64,000 nt of DNA from NCBI RefSeq assembly GCF_965215815.1, contig NZ_CBDCEO010000013.1:1-64000 (forward strand). Reading direction: 5' to 3'. The translations under genes and the position numbers were made by a program. The notes under the pieces were generated by a model. The model had not been told where the DNA came from. It made no database searches and worked only from the letters and a program-made list of their open reading frames with translations. Shown here one piece after another: positions 39,927 to 49,864 of the stretch. Each line of letters opens with the position of its first letter. Within the stretch, counting starts at the first letter, position 1. This stretch comes from Poriferisodalis sp965215815. GTDB taxonomy: Bacteria > Actinomycetota > Acidimicrobiia > Acidimicrobiales > Poriferisodalaceae.

Positions 39927-41852
39927 ATGGCGACCGCCAGCCGCATTGATTCCATCCCACTGCCACCGCTGGAGGCATCTTTCGATCCCATCACTTTCAG
40001 TGTGATCCGCAATCGCTTTGAAGCCATCGGTCAGGAGATGACCCTCGCCATGGAGCAGACGGCCTGGACCTCGGTCATCGCCCTGGCGCGCGACTACTCG
40101 TGCATGATCTACGACGCCCATTCGAGCGGGCCGCGGCAGGTCACCATGGCCGATTGCCTGCCCATCCACTGCAACAGCATTCGGACCCTGCTGATGGAAA
40201 TCGTCGCCGTATTCAAAGACGACATCCACGACGGCGACGTGTATATGTCGAACGACCCCTACCGGGGCAACACCCACATCCCGGACCTGGTAACGGCCCA
40301 GCCGGTCTTCGTTGACGGCGAGCAGGTGTTCTGGACGGTGGCACGCGGCCATCAGCTCGATACCGGCGCCATCGAAGCGTCGAGCATCGTTCCTGCGGCA
40401 AAGACCATCTTCCAGGAAGGCATCGTCATTCCGCCGACCAAGCTGATCGACCGCGGCGTCGAACGCCACGATATCGTCGAACTCTACCTCTCCAACGTGC
40501 GTTATCGTGACGCCCTGCACGGCGACCTGCGCGCCCAGCTCGGCGCCTGCGGCGTGGCCCGCAAGGGCCTGATCGAGCTATGCCGGCAGTATGGCCGCGA
40601 CGAGGTGGTGCGCTATAGCGACGGTCTCATGGACTACGCCGACCAGCGCGCGACAGAGGAGTTTCTGAAAATTCCCGACGGCGTCTACCACGGCGAAACC
40701 TGGACGGACACCGACGGCAACGGTGCCACGGACATTCCGATTCGAGCCACGATCACCAAGAAGGGCGCGGATATCCACGTGCACTACAGCGGCGGGCCGC
40801 CGTCCACCGGCTCGTTCAACGGCACCTATGCGGTCATGATGGCGACCTCGACTATCCCCTTCCTGTACTATATCGACTCGGACATTCCGCATAATCACGG
40901 CGTGCTGCAACACATCAGCGCCGACGCCGACGACAACACCATCTGCCTGGCCAAGTGGCCGGCCGCGGTTGCAGGCGCAACCCAGAATCCGGCCGACCCC
41001 ATGCACGATGTCATCAACATCGCCATGGCCGAGGCCATTCCAGACCGTGTTCCCGCCGGCGGGGCGCATACCGCCCACATCCCGAACTTCAACGGCGTCG
41101 ATTCGAGAACCGGCAAGGAGTGGGGCTGCATGCTGTTCAACAGCGGCGGCGGCCAGGGCGCGGCAAAGGACGCCGACGGCTGGCCGGTCCTGTGTACCAT
41201 TGCCGGCATGGGCGGGCTCACCTCGGCTTCGGTCGAGCAGTTGGAGCTGCTGTATCCGCTCCGCGTCGATCAGAATGAAATCGAGACCGACGCCCTGGGC
41301 ATGGGGAAATGGATCGGCGGCCCCGGACTGCGCACCTGCTATCGCCCGATCGCCGGAGATATGGAATGCGTCGGCTTTGGCGAGGGCTTGAAGAACCCGC
41401 CGCACGGGGTGAACGGCGGCACCATGAGCCCAGGCGGCGGCATTTATATCGAGCACGCGGACGGCCGGCGGACCTTTACCTCTTCCGCGGGACAACTGCT
41501 GATTCGCGAAGGCGAGACCTGGAATGGCGTGTCCGCGGGCGGCGGGGGCTGGGGCAACCCGCTCGACCGCGACCCGGAACAGGTGCGCCGCGACCTGCGG
41601 GACGAGTGGATTAGCGCTGACGCCGCCCGCAACGTGTTCGGCATAGTCGTCAAGGACGATCTTGAGCGCAGCCTCGACGTTGCCGCAACCGAGCAACTCC
41701 GCGCCGAGCTGCGCAAGACCGAGCGCCCGATGATCGAACCGACCATCCCCGCCGCGGGGACCTGGACCAAAGAGAACATGCGCCCCGGCGACCGCTATCT
41801 CGAAGCCCCGACTATCGCCCGGAACTTCAGCGACATGCCGAAGGGGGCGTAA
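39927..41852 (+). CDS. hyuB: hydantoinase B/oxoprolinase family protein
   Basis: The 641-residue protein matches N-methylhydantoinase B: DPITFSVIRNRFEAIGQEM start, SCMIYDA, SNDPYRGNTHIPD, and a GGGGWGNPLDRDPE stretch near the C terminus. With its A partner it hydrolyses cyclic amides (hydantoins, oxoproline or acetone-type carboxylation substrates) at the cost of ATP. AAGGAG precedes the ATG. The hyuA gene follows after 2 bases. A second hyuA begins at 63168 without a B gene in view. Confidence 0.88.
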   Translation: MATASRIDSIPLPPLEASFDPITFSVIRNRFEAIGQEMTLAMEQTAWTSVIALARDYSCMIYDAHSSGPRQVTMADCLPIHCNSIRTLLMEIVAVFKDDIHDGDVYMSNDPYRGNTHIPDLVTAQPVFVDGEQVFWTVARGHQLDTGAIEASSIVPAAKTIFQEGIVIPPTKLIDRGVERHDIVELYLSNVRYRDALHGDLRAQLGACGVARKGLIELCRQYGRDEVVRYSDGLMDYADQRATEEFLKIPDGVYHGETWTDTDGNGATDIPIRATITKKGADIHVHYSGGPPSTGSFNGTYAVMMATSTIPFLYYIDSDIPHNHGVLQHISADADDNTICLAKWPAAVAGATQNPADPMHDVINIAMAEAIPDRVPAGGAHTAHIPNFNGVDSRTGKEWGCMLFNSGGGQGAAKDADGWPVLCTIAGMGGLTSASVEQLELLYPLRVDQNEIETDALGMGKWIGGPGLRTCYRPIAGDMECVGFGEGLKNPPHGVNGGTMSPGGGIYIEHADGRRTFTSSAGQLLIREGETWNGVSAGGGGWGNPLDRDPEQVRRDLRDEWISADAARNVFGIVVKDDLERSLDVAATEQLRAELRKTERPMIEPTIPAAGTWTKENMRPGDRYLEAPTIARNFSDMPKGA

Positions 41853-41854
41853 AC

Positions 41855-43921
41855 ATGGGGCATCGAGTCGGCATCGATATCGGCGGCACCTTCACAGATG
41901 TAGTCCTGCTGCGCGACGACGGGACATTCCATGTCTATAAAGAAGACTCGACTCCCGACCAGCCGCTGCTGGCGATTACGCGGGGCCTCGGCGGGCTGGC
42001 CGAGGAAGCCGGGACTACGGTCGCAGAGCTTTTGCGTGAGACGGAATTTCTGGTCCATGGTCAGACCATGGCGACCAATGCCCTGATCCAGCGCAACGGT
42101 CCGGTCATCGGATTGCTGTGCACCCAGGGCTTTCGCGACATCATGTATCTGGGCCGTGGCGGCAAGCCCGAGCGCTTCAATATCCACCTCCAGAAGCCCG
42201 AGGACTTCGTTCCCCGCTATCTGCGCCTGGGCATTCCCGAGCGCATTGGCGCGGACGGCTCCGAAATCCTGCCGCTCGACGAAGAGGCCATTCGCAACGC
42301 GGCCCGGCGCTTCGGCGCCCACGGCGTCAAAGCGGTAGCGGTGGCCTATCTGTGGTCTATCGTCGATGCCAGCCATGAAAAGCGCACCGCCGAGATCGTG
42401 CGCGAGGAGCTGCCCGGCGTCGATGTGCTGTGCTCCTCCGACGTGTTACCGGAAATTCGCGAATGGGAGCGCACCTCGTCAACCCTGCTGTCGGCCTATA
42501 TCGCGCCCATTATCGGCGACTATCTGCGCGCCTTTGAAAAAGAGATGGCAGCCGGCGGCCTGCCCCACCCGCCGCAGATCATGCAGGTCAACGGCGGCTG
42601 TGCCTCGGTTGAGGACCTTTTGGCGCGGCCTGTCAACGCGGTGGCCTCGGGCCCCGCGGCTGGCCCGGCGGCGGGGGCGCACTACGCCTCGGATACCAAA
42701 GCCCCCGACCGGCTGATCATTATCGACATGGGCGGAACCAGCTTCGACGTTTGCATGCTGCGCGACAGCGAACCGGTCATGTCAACCGATATTCGGGTCG
42801 CACATCAGCCCATCGGGGTGAACGGGGTCGAGGTGCTGTCGATCGGCGCCGGCGGCGGCTCCATTGCCTGGCTCGACAGCGGCAAGGCGCTGCGGGTCGG
42901 GCCGCAGAGCGCGGGTTCCCAGCCGGGGCCGGCCTGTTACGGCCGGGGTGGTCGTGCGCCCGCAGTCACCGACGCCAACCTGGCCGTCGGGCGAATGTCG
43001 TCCGGGGCGTTTCTGGGCGGACGGCGCTCCCTCAGCGAGCACCTGGCGAAGCGAGCCATTGCCGAGCATATTGCCACGCCGCTGGGGCTGTCGGTCCGCG
43101 AGGCCGCGGCCGGTATCCTGACCATTGTAAACTCGAATATGGCCTCGGCCATCCGGGCGGTCTCGATTGAGCGCGGCATCGATCCCCGCGACTATGTCAT
43201 GGTCGCGGGCGGCGGGGCGGGTGGCCTGCACGCGGCCGAGCTGGCCCGTATGCTTGAGATCGGCGAGGTGCTGATTCCGCGTTCCGCGGGCGGGCTGTGC
43301 GCGTTCGGTATGGCGGTCACCCCGGTGCGGCACGACTACGTGCGCCTGCACCACTGCTATACAGATCGGCCGGACGCGGCCACGAGCATCGCTCAGGTGT
43401 TTGACGAGTTGATCGCCCAGGGTGGCTCCCATCTTAAGGAGGAGGGCTTCAAGCCCGAGGAGATTCGTTTCGCCCGGCATCTTGAAGGACGCTATCCGGG
43501 TCAGGTGCACAACCTGACGGTGCCGCTGCCCGACGGACCGATTGACGCCGATCTCTTGCGGCGACTCGAAGCCGACTTTCACGACGAGCACGAGCGGCGC
43601 TTTACCTATTCGATGCGCGATCAGCCGATCGAGTGCCTGCACTGGCGCATCGCCGCCACGGGCAACCGACCTGCTCCCGAAGGACGGCTGGCCACGCAGT
43701 CCGGGGGTGGGTCAAAACCCACCAGCCGGCGCAGGGCCTATATGGCCGGGGTCAATGCCGAGGTGGAAACCGAGATTTATCAGGGCGACGCGCTGGCGGC
43801 GGGTGACCGGCTGACCGGCCCGGCTATCGTTGAGTTCGCCACAACCACGGTGGTCGTCAATCCGGATGACCGACTGACCGTCCAGGCCGACGGCAGTTCT
43901 CTGCTGACGATTGCCCTCTAA
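41855..43921 (+). CDS. hyuA: hydantoinase A/oxoprolinase family protein
   Basis: This 688-residue ATP-binding subunit starts RVGIDIGGTFTDVVLL, the phosphate-binding loop of the ASKHA fold, and repeats it at IIDMGGTSFDVCML near residue 287; GAGGGSIAW follows. The C terminus ends in the usual beta-rich domain. It couples ATP cleavage to ring opening with HyuB. It starts 2 bases after hyuB and is followed by an SDR gene 30 bases on. Confidence 0.88.
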   Translation: MGHRVGIDIGGTFTDVVLLRDDGTFHVYKEDSTPDQPLLAITRGLGGLAEEAGTTVAELLRETEFLVHGQTMATNALIQRNGPVIGLLCTQGFRDIMYLGRGGKPERFNIHLQKPEDFVPRYLRLGIPERIGADGSEILPLDEEAIRNAARRFGAHGVKAVAVAYLWSIVDASHEKRTAEIVREELPGVDVLCSSDVLPEIREWERTSSTLLSAYIAPIIGDYLRAFEKEMAAGGLPHPPQIMQVNGGCASVEDLLARPVNAVASGPAAGPAAGAHYASDTKAPDRLIIIDMGGTSFDVCMLRDSEPVMSTDIRVAHQPIGVNGVEVLSIGAGGGSIAWLDSGKALRVGPQSAGSQPGPACYGRGGRAPAVTDANLAVGRMSSGAFLGGRRSLSEHLAKRAIAEHIATPLGLSVREAAAGILTIVNSNMASAIRAVSIERGIDPRDYVMVAGGGAGGLHAAELARMLEIGEVLIPRSAGGLCAFGMAVTPVRHDYVRLHHCYTDRPDAATSIAQVFDELIAQGGSHLKEEGFKPEEIRFARHLEGRYPGQVHNLTVPLPDGPIDADLLRRLEADFHDEHERRFTYSMRDQPIECLHWRIAATGNRPAPEGRLATQSGGGSKPTSRRRAYMAGVNAEVETEIYQGDALAAGDRLTGPAIVEFATTTVVVNPDDRLTVQADGSSLLTIAL

Positions 43922-43951
43922 CAATTTTTCTCTAACAAAAGGAGAGCCTGC

Positions 43952-44698
43952 ATGTCGGGTGTCATGATCGTGACGGGAGGCAGTCGCGGCATTGGAGCCG
44001 CTATTTCAAGGCGAGCGGCGCTGGCCGGGTTTGACGTGTGCGTCAATTATGCGCGCGCCAAAGACCGGGCCGAAGAGGTGGTCCACGCCGTGATACAGGC
44101 CGGACAGCGGGCGATTGCCGTGCAGGCCGACGCGGGAACGGAAGCCGGTGTCGTCGAGCTGTTTCACCGGACCGATGCCGAGCTCGGCCCGGTCACCGCC
44201 CTGGTGAATAATGCCGCCATCGATTATGAGACCGCGGTCGTCGACGCCGAGTTGGAGCGCGTCCGGGGCGTTTTTGATCTCAATATCTTTGGCGTGTTCG
44301 TGAGCGCCCGCGAGGCCATCAAGCGCATGTCCACCAAACGCGGTGGCACCGGCGGCGTGATCGTCAACGTCGGCTCCGTTTCCTCGCGGTACGGCGGGCT
44401 GCCCGGCGACGTGGTCTACGCCTCAAGCAAGGGCGCGCTCGATTCCTTTACCCTGGGCCTGTCCAGAGAAGTCGGGCCTGAGGGGATTCGGGTCTGTTGC
44501 GTGCGGCCTGGGATTACCCGGACGGAAATTTTTGAGGCGAGTATCGGCATTGAACGCGCCGAAGCCATCGCCAAGGCACAGACGGTCCTGGGACGCATCT
44601 GCGAACCCGAAGAGGTGGCCAATCTGGTGGTCTGGATCTGCACGGATGAGGCCTCGTACGTCACCACGACGATCTACGATATTTCGGGCGGACGCTGA
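43952..44698 (+). CDS. SDR family oxidoreductase (FabG-like)
   Basis: The 248-residue Rossmann protein has TGGSRGIG at residues 8-15, NNAAIDYE, the serine segment NVGSVSSRYGG and Tyr156/Lys160 in YASSK. The end (TTTIYDISGGR) is typical of FabG-like enzymes. AAAGGAG precedes the ATG. It lies between hyuA and the amine oxidase gene and is probably in the same transcript. Confidence 0.86.
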   Translation: MSGVMIVTGGSRGIGAAISRRAALAGFDVCVNYARAKDRAEEVVHAVIQAGQRAIAVQADAGTEAGVVELFHRTDAELGPVTALVNNAAIDYETAVVDAELERVRGVFDLNIFGVFVSAREAIKRMSTKRGGTGGVIVNVGSVSSRYGGLPGDVVYASSKGALDSFTLGLSREVGPEGIRVCCVRPGITRTEIFEASIGIERAEAIAKAQTVLGRICEPEEVANLVVWICTDEASYVTTTIYDISGGR

Positions 44699-44729
44699 AC
44701 AGGTCACGTTAATAAAAGGAGAAACCAGC

Positions 44730-46679
44730 ATGACCAGCGCCATACAGGACATACAGGCAGACCACGCCCAGACCCTCCCGACGCATCCCCTGGAGCCGCT
44801 GAGCCGGAGCGAGATTGAGCGCGGCGTGGCCATCCTCAGCGGCTCGGGCGAGCTGAGCGGCCAGCTCGCCTTCTCCAGCGTCAGTCTGGCCGAGCCGCCC
44901 AAAGAGACGGTCAAGACCTTTATCCCCGGCGCGCCGTTTACTCGGGTGCTACGCTTTCTGGGGGTGGACGAATCTGCCAACGGGAGGCAGGCGGGCAGTT
45001 TTGACGCACGGGTCAATATCACGACCGGAGAGCTGCTTGAGGTGCAGCGCCTCAGCGGCGGACAGGTGCCGTTTGGGGGGCGAGACTTGGTGCAATCGAT
45101 CAAGCTCACCAAAGCCGACCCGGCCTGGCAGGCCGCGGTGAGACGGCGCGGCGTCGAGGATATGGGCCGGGTGCAAATCGATATGTGGCCGGGCAGCGGT
45201 CCCCTGCCCGACGGCGTGGACGCCACCCATCGTCTGGCCCGGACGATTGCTTTTGTGCGCGAAGACAAGACCGACAACGGCTATGCCCGCCCGCTCCAGG
45301 GTCTGATTGCCCATGTGGATTTGACCGAAGGACGGGTGGCTCATCTGGAAGATCATGGCGTGACAGCCATACCGCCGGAGAGCGGACGCTACGAGGCCAC
45401 TCATCAGCCTGCGCTGCGGACCGATCTGAAACCGATTGCCATTACCCAGCCCGAGGGGCCGAGTTTCCGCGTCGACGGGCACGCGGTGGAATGGCAGAAG
45501 TGGTCGTTCCGGGTCGGCATGCACCCCCAGCACGGCCTGGTCCTGCATACCCTGAGCTATGACGATGCCGGGCAGCGGCGGTCGATCCTGTATCGGGCGT
45601 CGCTGGCGGACATGGTGGTGCCCTACGGCGACCGCGACCCCATGCACACCTGGAAACACGTGCTGGATGCCAGCGAGGCGAGTGTGGGCAATCTGGCCAA
45701 TTCGCTCAGCCTGGGCTGCGACTGTCTGGGCGAAATCCATTATTTTGATATGCCCACGCTGCTGGCCGACGGGTCCGTCTATACGATTGAGAACGCCATC
45801 TGCATGCATGAAGAAGATTACGGCGTGCTGTGGAAGCACCACGACCTGCTGTCCGCGACCACGGAGGTCCGGCGCTCGCGGCGTTTGGTGGTTAGCTCGT
45901 TCTTTACGGTCGGGAATTATGAGTATGGCTTCTTCTGGTATTTATACCTGGACGGCACGATTCAGATGGAGGTCAAGCTGACCGGTATCGTCGGCGTCAG
46001 CGCGGTTGAAACCGGGGCCGAGCAGCCCGAGTTCGCCCCGCTTATTGCGCCCAACCTGGCCTCCCCGATTCACCAGCATCTGTTCTGTTTCCGGCTCGAC
46101 TTTGATGTGGACGGTGAGAACAACTCGGTCTACGAGGTCGAGGTCGAACCCGTGCCGCACGGGCCGGACAATCCGCACGGGACGCAGTTCCGGGCCAAGA
46201 CCACGCTCTTAGCATCCGAGGATGTCGCCCGGCGGAACATTAACCCGCGGGCCGGCCGGAGCTGGAAGATCGTCAACCCAGGGCGGACAAACCGGCTGGG
46301 GGTGCCGGTCGGCTATAAGCTGCTTGCCGGCGCAACGCCGACCCTGTTTGCCCAGGCGGACTCCTATGTGGGGCAACGGGCCGGGTTTGGCCAGCATAAT
46401 CTATGGGTCACCGCGTTTGCGCCGGACGAACTCAGCGCGGCTGGCGACATCACGCTCCAGAGTCCCGGCGGAGAGGGCCTGCTACGCTATTCACGCGGAC
46501 GCGATATCGAGAACACCGACATCGTTGTCTGGCATACCTTTGGCCTCACCCATATTCCGCGGCCCGAAGACTGGCCAGTGATGCCGGTCGAATATGCCGG
46601 CTTCAGCCTGATGCCGGTCGGCTTTTTTGAACGCAACCCCGCCCTGGACGTGCCACCGAGTCCGCACGCGTGTAAGTGA
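44730..46679 (+). CDS. copper-containing primary amine oxidase
   Basis: This 649-residue enzyme converts primary amines to aldehydes with ammonia and hydrogen peroxide. The tyrosine that becomes topaquinone is Tyr397 in VGNYEYG; the catalytic base is Asp313 in LDASEASVG; copper ligands are His448 and His450 (HQHLF) and His602 (VWHTFG). No signal peptide is visible, so it is likely cytoplasmic. I start it at 44730 after AAAGGAG; the frame open from 44532 overlaps the SDR gene. The molybdenum hydroxylase downstream could take up the aldehyde, which is inference. Confidence 0.9.
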   Translation: MTSAIQDIQADHAQTLPTHPLEPLSRSEIERGVAILSGSGELSGQLAFSSVSLAEPPKETVKTFIPGAPFTRVLRFLGVDESANGRQAGSFDARVNITTGELLEVQRLSGGQVPFGGRDLVQSIKLTKADPAWQAAVRRRGVEDMGRVQIDMWPGSGPLPDGVDATHRLARTIAFVREDKTDNGYARPLQGLIAHVDLTEGRVAHLEDHGVTAIPPESGRYEATHQPALRTDLKPIAITQPEGPSFRVDGHAVEWQKWSFRVGMHPQHGLVLHTLSYDDAGQRRSILYRASLADMVVPYGDRDPMHTWKHVLDASEASVGNLANSLSLGCDCLGEIHYFDMPTLLADGSVYTIENAICMHEEDYGVLWKHHDLLSATTEVRRSRRLVVSSFFTVGNYEYGFFWYLYLDGTIQMEVKLTGIVGVSAVETGAEQPEFAPLIAPNLASPIHQHLFCFRLDFDVDGENNSVYEVEVEPVPHGPDNPHGTQFRAKTTLLASEDVARRNINPRAGRSWKIVNPGRTNRLGVPVGYKLLAGATPTLFAQADSYVGQRAGFGQHNLWVTAFAPDELSAAGDITLQSPGGEGLLRYSRGRDIENTDIVVWHTFGLTHIPRPEDWPVMPVEYAGFSLMPVGFFERNPALDVPPSPHACK

Positions 46680-46708
46680 GACGAATGTTGAGGTGACAAG
46701 GAGACGGC

Positions 46709-47182
46709 ATGATTTCACTGACCGTGAACGGAACGGAACACAGCGTTGATGTCAGCTCGGACATGCGGCTGCTGTGGGTGTTACGTGACATCCTGGGGCT
46801 GACCGGGACAAAATTCGGCTGTGGCATGTCCCTGTGTGGGGCCTGCACCGTCCATCTGGATGGCGAACCGGTGCGCTCGTGCGTTATGCCGGTCGCCGTT
46901 GCCGCGGGCAAGAACATTACGACTATAGAAGGGCTCTCCCCGGACGGCAGCCACCCTTTACAGCAGGCCTGGGTTGCACATCAAGTGCCGCAGTGCGGGT
47001 ATTGTCAGACAGGTATGATTATGTCGGCTGCGGCGCTGCTCAAGAAAAAGCCCCAGCCGAGTGACACGGATATCAACGAAGCCGTGACGAATATTTGCCG
47101 GTGTGGGACGTATACGCGTATTCGGGCCGCCATTCATACTGCCGCTCAAAAATCCGGCTCGCAAAACGGGACGAAGGGATAA
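46709..47182 (+). CDS. [2Fe-2S] subunit of a molybdenum hydroxylase (isoquinoline 1-oxidoreductase alpha-like)
   Basis: The 157-residue protein has eight cysteines for two [2Fe-2S] clusters: Cys38, 43, 46 and 58 (plant-type ferredoxin domain, GCGMSLCGAC) and Cys96, 99, 130 and 132 (CGYC, CRC). This is the IorA/CoxS pattern. It passes electrons from the molybdenum subunit that follows. It lies 29 bases after the amine oxidase gene. Confidence 0.88.
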   Translation: MISLTVNGTEHSVDVSSDMRLLWVLRDILGLTGTKFGCGMSLCGACTVHLDGEPVRSCVMPVAVAAGKNITTIEGLSPDGSHPLQQAWVAHQVPQCGYCQTGMIMSAAALLKKKPQPSDTDINEAVTNICRCGTYTRIRAAIHTAAQKSGSQNGTKG

Positions 47183-47192
47183 GGACACGCCG

Positions 47193-49376
47193 ATGAAACA
47201 GATATCGAACATGTCCCGTCGTTCGTTTTTGTTACGCTCGGCTGCGGTTGGGGGCGGACTGATGTTGGAGGTGACGCTCCCGAAGTCCGGCTTGGCTGAA
47301 GCGGAGCAGACCCGCGCTGAGGCTGAAAGAACCCCTGAAGTCACGGCTTGGATACTGATTCGGCCTGATGACACTATCACCATCCGCGTGGCGAGGGTGG
47401 AAATGGGCCAAGGCAGTTTTACCGGTCTGCCCATGCTGGTTGCCGAAGAACTAGGCTGTGACTGGAGCAAGGTGCAGGCCGAGTATGCGTCAACGAGCGA
47501 ACATCTCAAACGTAACCGAATTTTTCGCACCATGCTGACCGGTGGCAGCCGGTCGATTCGCGACAGCCAGGAGTATTTACGCACGGCAGGGGCCGCGGCC
47601 CGCCTGATGCTGACCAGCGCGGCCGCACGGCGCTGGGGCGTGCCGGTCGCGGAATGTGTCGCTGCAAACAGCCTCATCACCCATACCCCGACCCAACGAC
47701 AAGTCGGCTTTGGAGCGGTAGCGGCTGAGGCGGCCGCGCTCGACATCCCCGAAAATCCACCGCTCAAAGACCCCGCGGACTGGACCATTTTGGGTCAACC
47801 GGCCCAGCGGTTCGACATCCCGGATAAGGTCACGGGCAAGACCGCGTTTGCGATTGATACCCGGCTGCCCGGCATGGTCTATGCCGCGATTGCCCAGTGC
47901 CCGGTGTTCGGCGGCAGCCTGAAAAGCGTAGACGCCAAAAAAATTTCCGACATGCGTGGGGTGGTCAAGGTTGTTCGCCTGGAAGACGCAGTCGTCGTCG
48001 TTGCCAAAGAGAGCTGGTGGAACGCGCAGCAGGCGCTCCGCGCATTACCGATTGAGTGGGATTTTGGGGAGCACGCGAACGTCAGCAGCGACAGCATCCT
48101 GGAGTTTCTGCGTGAGGGCATACAACTCGAAAAGGCACCGGTCTCACGCCATGAGGGCGATATCGACAGCGCATTTGCCAGCGCGGCCACAACAATCGAA
48201 GCCGACTATTATGCTCCTTATCTTGAGCACGCCACCATGGAACCCCAGAACTGCACGGCGCTGTATACGGAGAAACGGGTTGACGTCTGGGCACCGGCCC
48301 AGAACAGCGAGGCGACCGTGGCCGTGACCGCTGAGACCGCGGACGTGCCGGTGAGTCGGGTCGAGGTCCACAAGGTCCATCTCGGGGGGGGCTTTGGGCG
48401 GCGCGGGCTGTACATTGAGTTTGTGCGCCAGGCCGTCAGGATTGCCAAGACCATGCCCGGCACGCCGGTGCAATTGATCTGGTCCAGGGAAGAGGATATT
48501 CAGCACGGCCGCTATCGACCGGTGGCTCTGGTCCGCATGAGAGCCGCGCTCAACGCCTCCGGGGAGCCAAGCGCCTGGTCCGTGCGCCAAGCCGAGCAGT
48601 CGATTTTCAGTGCAGTCCGCCCCCATCTGATTCGGGACGGGGTTGATATCGTCGGGGTGCGGACCTTTGTCGACGCGCCGTACGCCTTTCCAAACATGCA
48701 TATGGAATACGCCATGCGCAACACCCACGTGCCGCCAGGACCGTGGCGGGCGGTGGCGCATACTCATAATCCGTTCTTTCGGGAGAGTTTCATTGATGAG
48801 TTAGCTCATGCGGCCGGGCAGGACCCGTACCAATTTCGACGCACCCTCCTCCAGACTCCCCAGGCGTCGAAGGACCTGGCCATTCTGGACGCGGTCGCCG
48901 AGGCTGCCGGATGGGACAGCCCGCTGCCGGAAGGCGTCCACCGGGGGATTGCCGTGCAGGACGCCTACGGGAGCTATACTGCGGCGGTGATTGAGGCCTC
49001 GGTCAATGGCAAAGGCGAATTAACCATCCAGCGCGTGGTTGTTGGTATTGATTGCGGCTATGTGGCCAATCCCGACTCGGTCCGGGCTCAGCTCGAAGGC
49101 AGCGTCGTCTACGGCCTGACCGCCGCGTTGTACGGGGAGATCACCATTAAGGCGGGCCGGGTTGAACAGTCGAATTTTCATGACTACCAGATGATGCGGC
49201 TGGCCGAGATGCCCACGGTTGAGGTGATCCTCAAGCCGACTGGCGGTTTTTGGGGCGGCGCGGGTGAGCCCGGCATGGCCCCGCTTGCGCCGGCGCTGTG
49301 TAATGCCATCTTTGCGGCAACCGGCAAACGTATTCGTTCGTTGCCGTTAAAGAACCATGATTTACGCCCGGCCTAA
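47193..49376 (+). CDS. Tat-exported molybdopterin hydroxylase large subunit (isoquinoline 1-oxidoreductase beta-like)
   Basis: This 727-residue catalytic subunit belongs to the xanthine oxidase family. It opens with a twin-arginine signal (MSRRSFLLRSAAVGGG), so the enzyme probably works in the periplasm and gives electrons to the membrane chain. GGFGRRGLY near residue 400 and PPGPWRAVAHTHN near 520 match the Mo-cofactor loops, and GGAGEPGMAPLAP near 690 carries the catalytic glutamate of the family. Substrates are aldehydes or N-heterocycles. Its last 20 bases overlap soxY. I start it at 47193, inside the longer open frame. Confidence 0.87.
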   Translation: MKQISNMSRRSFLLRSAAVGGGLMLEVTLPKSGLAEAEQTRAEAERTPEVTAWILIRPDDTITIRVARVEMGQGSFTGLPMLVAEELGCDWSKVQAEYASTSEHLKRNRIFRTMLTGGSRSIRDSQEYLRTAGAAARLMLTSAAARRWGVPVAECVAANSLITHTPTQRQVGFGAVAAEAAALDIPENPPLKDPADWTILGQPAQRFDIPDKVTGKTAFAIDTRLPGMVYAAIAQCPVFGGSLKSVDAKKISDMRGVVKVVRLEDAVVVVAKESWWNAQQALRALPIEWDFGEHANVSSDSILEFLREGIQLEKAPVSRHEGDIDSAFASAATTIEADYYAPYLEHATMEPQNCTALYTEKRVDVWAPAQNSEATVAVTAETADVPVSRVEVHKVHLGGGFGRRGLYIEFVRQAVRIAKTMPGTPVQLIWSREEDIQHGRYRPVALVRMRAALNASGEPSAWSVRQAEQSIFSAVRPHLIRDGVDIVGVRTFVDAPYAFPNMHMEYAMRNTHVPPGPWRAVAHTHNPFFRESFIDELAHAAGQDPYQFRRTLLQTPQASKDLAILDAVAEAAGWDSPLPEGVHRGIAVQDAYGSYTAAVIEASVNGKGELTIQRVVVGIDCGYVANPDSVRAQLEGSVVYGLTAALYGEITIKAGRVEQSNFHDYQMMRLAEMPTVEVILKPTGGFWGGAGEPGMAPLAPALCNAIFAATGKRIRSLPLKNHDLRPA

Positions 49377-49848
49377 TCGCCTGTCACGGCGGCGCCTGCT
49401 CGTCGGCCTGCTCGGCTGCCTGGGCGGCCTGGGCTCTATGGTTGCGCCGCTCAGGAAGGCGCGCCCGGCAGACGCACTTCCCGAGAAACTCGCGCCGCTC
49501 ATTCGCCAGGCAACCGGCGGGGTCATGCCCCAGGTCGGCCGTGTCACGCTCACGCTGCCAACCCTGGCCGAGAGCGGCAATTCCGTGCGGCTTCAGGTCC
49601 GGGTCGAGAGCCCGATGACGCCGGAAGCCCATGTAAAGCAGATTCATATTTTTTCAGAAAAGAACCCCAGACCAGTTATTGCCCGCTTCTCGCTGGGGCC
49701 GCGCGCCGGACGGGCCGAAATACACACCCGGATTCGACTGGCCGGCACCCAGCAGGTTGTGGCGGTTGCTATCATGAACGACGGCACGACCTGGATGGCA
49801 AGCGCGGAGGTCGTTGTCACGGCCGCGGCCTGTGTTGAGGGAAGCTGA
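49357..49848 (+). CDS. soxY: SoxY-like sulfur carrier with altered C terminus
   Basis: The 163-residue protein has a twin-arginine signal (LSRRRLLVGLLG) and the SoxY fold: VTLTLPTLAESGNSVRLQV, TPEAHVKQIHIF and AEIHTRIRLAGTQ. SoxY normally ends in GGCGG, whose cysteine carries the sulfur. Here the end is TAAACVEGS, keeping a cysteine (Cys159) but not the glycine arm. It overlaps the molybdenum subunit by 20 bases and is followed 16 bases later by soxZ, so its identity as SoxY is well supported. Confidence 0.82.
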   Translation: MIYARPNRLSRRRLLVGLLGCLGGLGSMVAPLRKARPADALPEKLAPLIRQATGGVMPQVGRVTLTLPTLAESGNSVRLQVRVESPMTPEAHVKQIHIFSEKNPRPVIARFSLGPRAGRAEIHTRIRLAGTQQVVAVAIMNDGTTWMASAEVVVTAAACVEGS

Positions 49849-49864
49849 CGCGACTGGAATCGGG

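Noticed and set aside
40578..41696. 372-codon open frame on the minus strand
   Set aside because: It is antisense to hyuB, which is complete and paired with hyuA.
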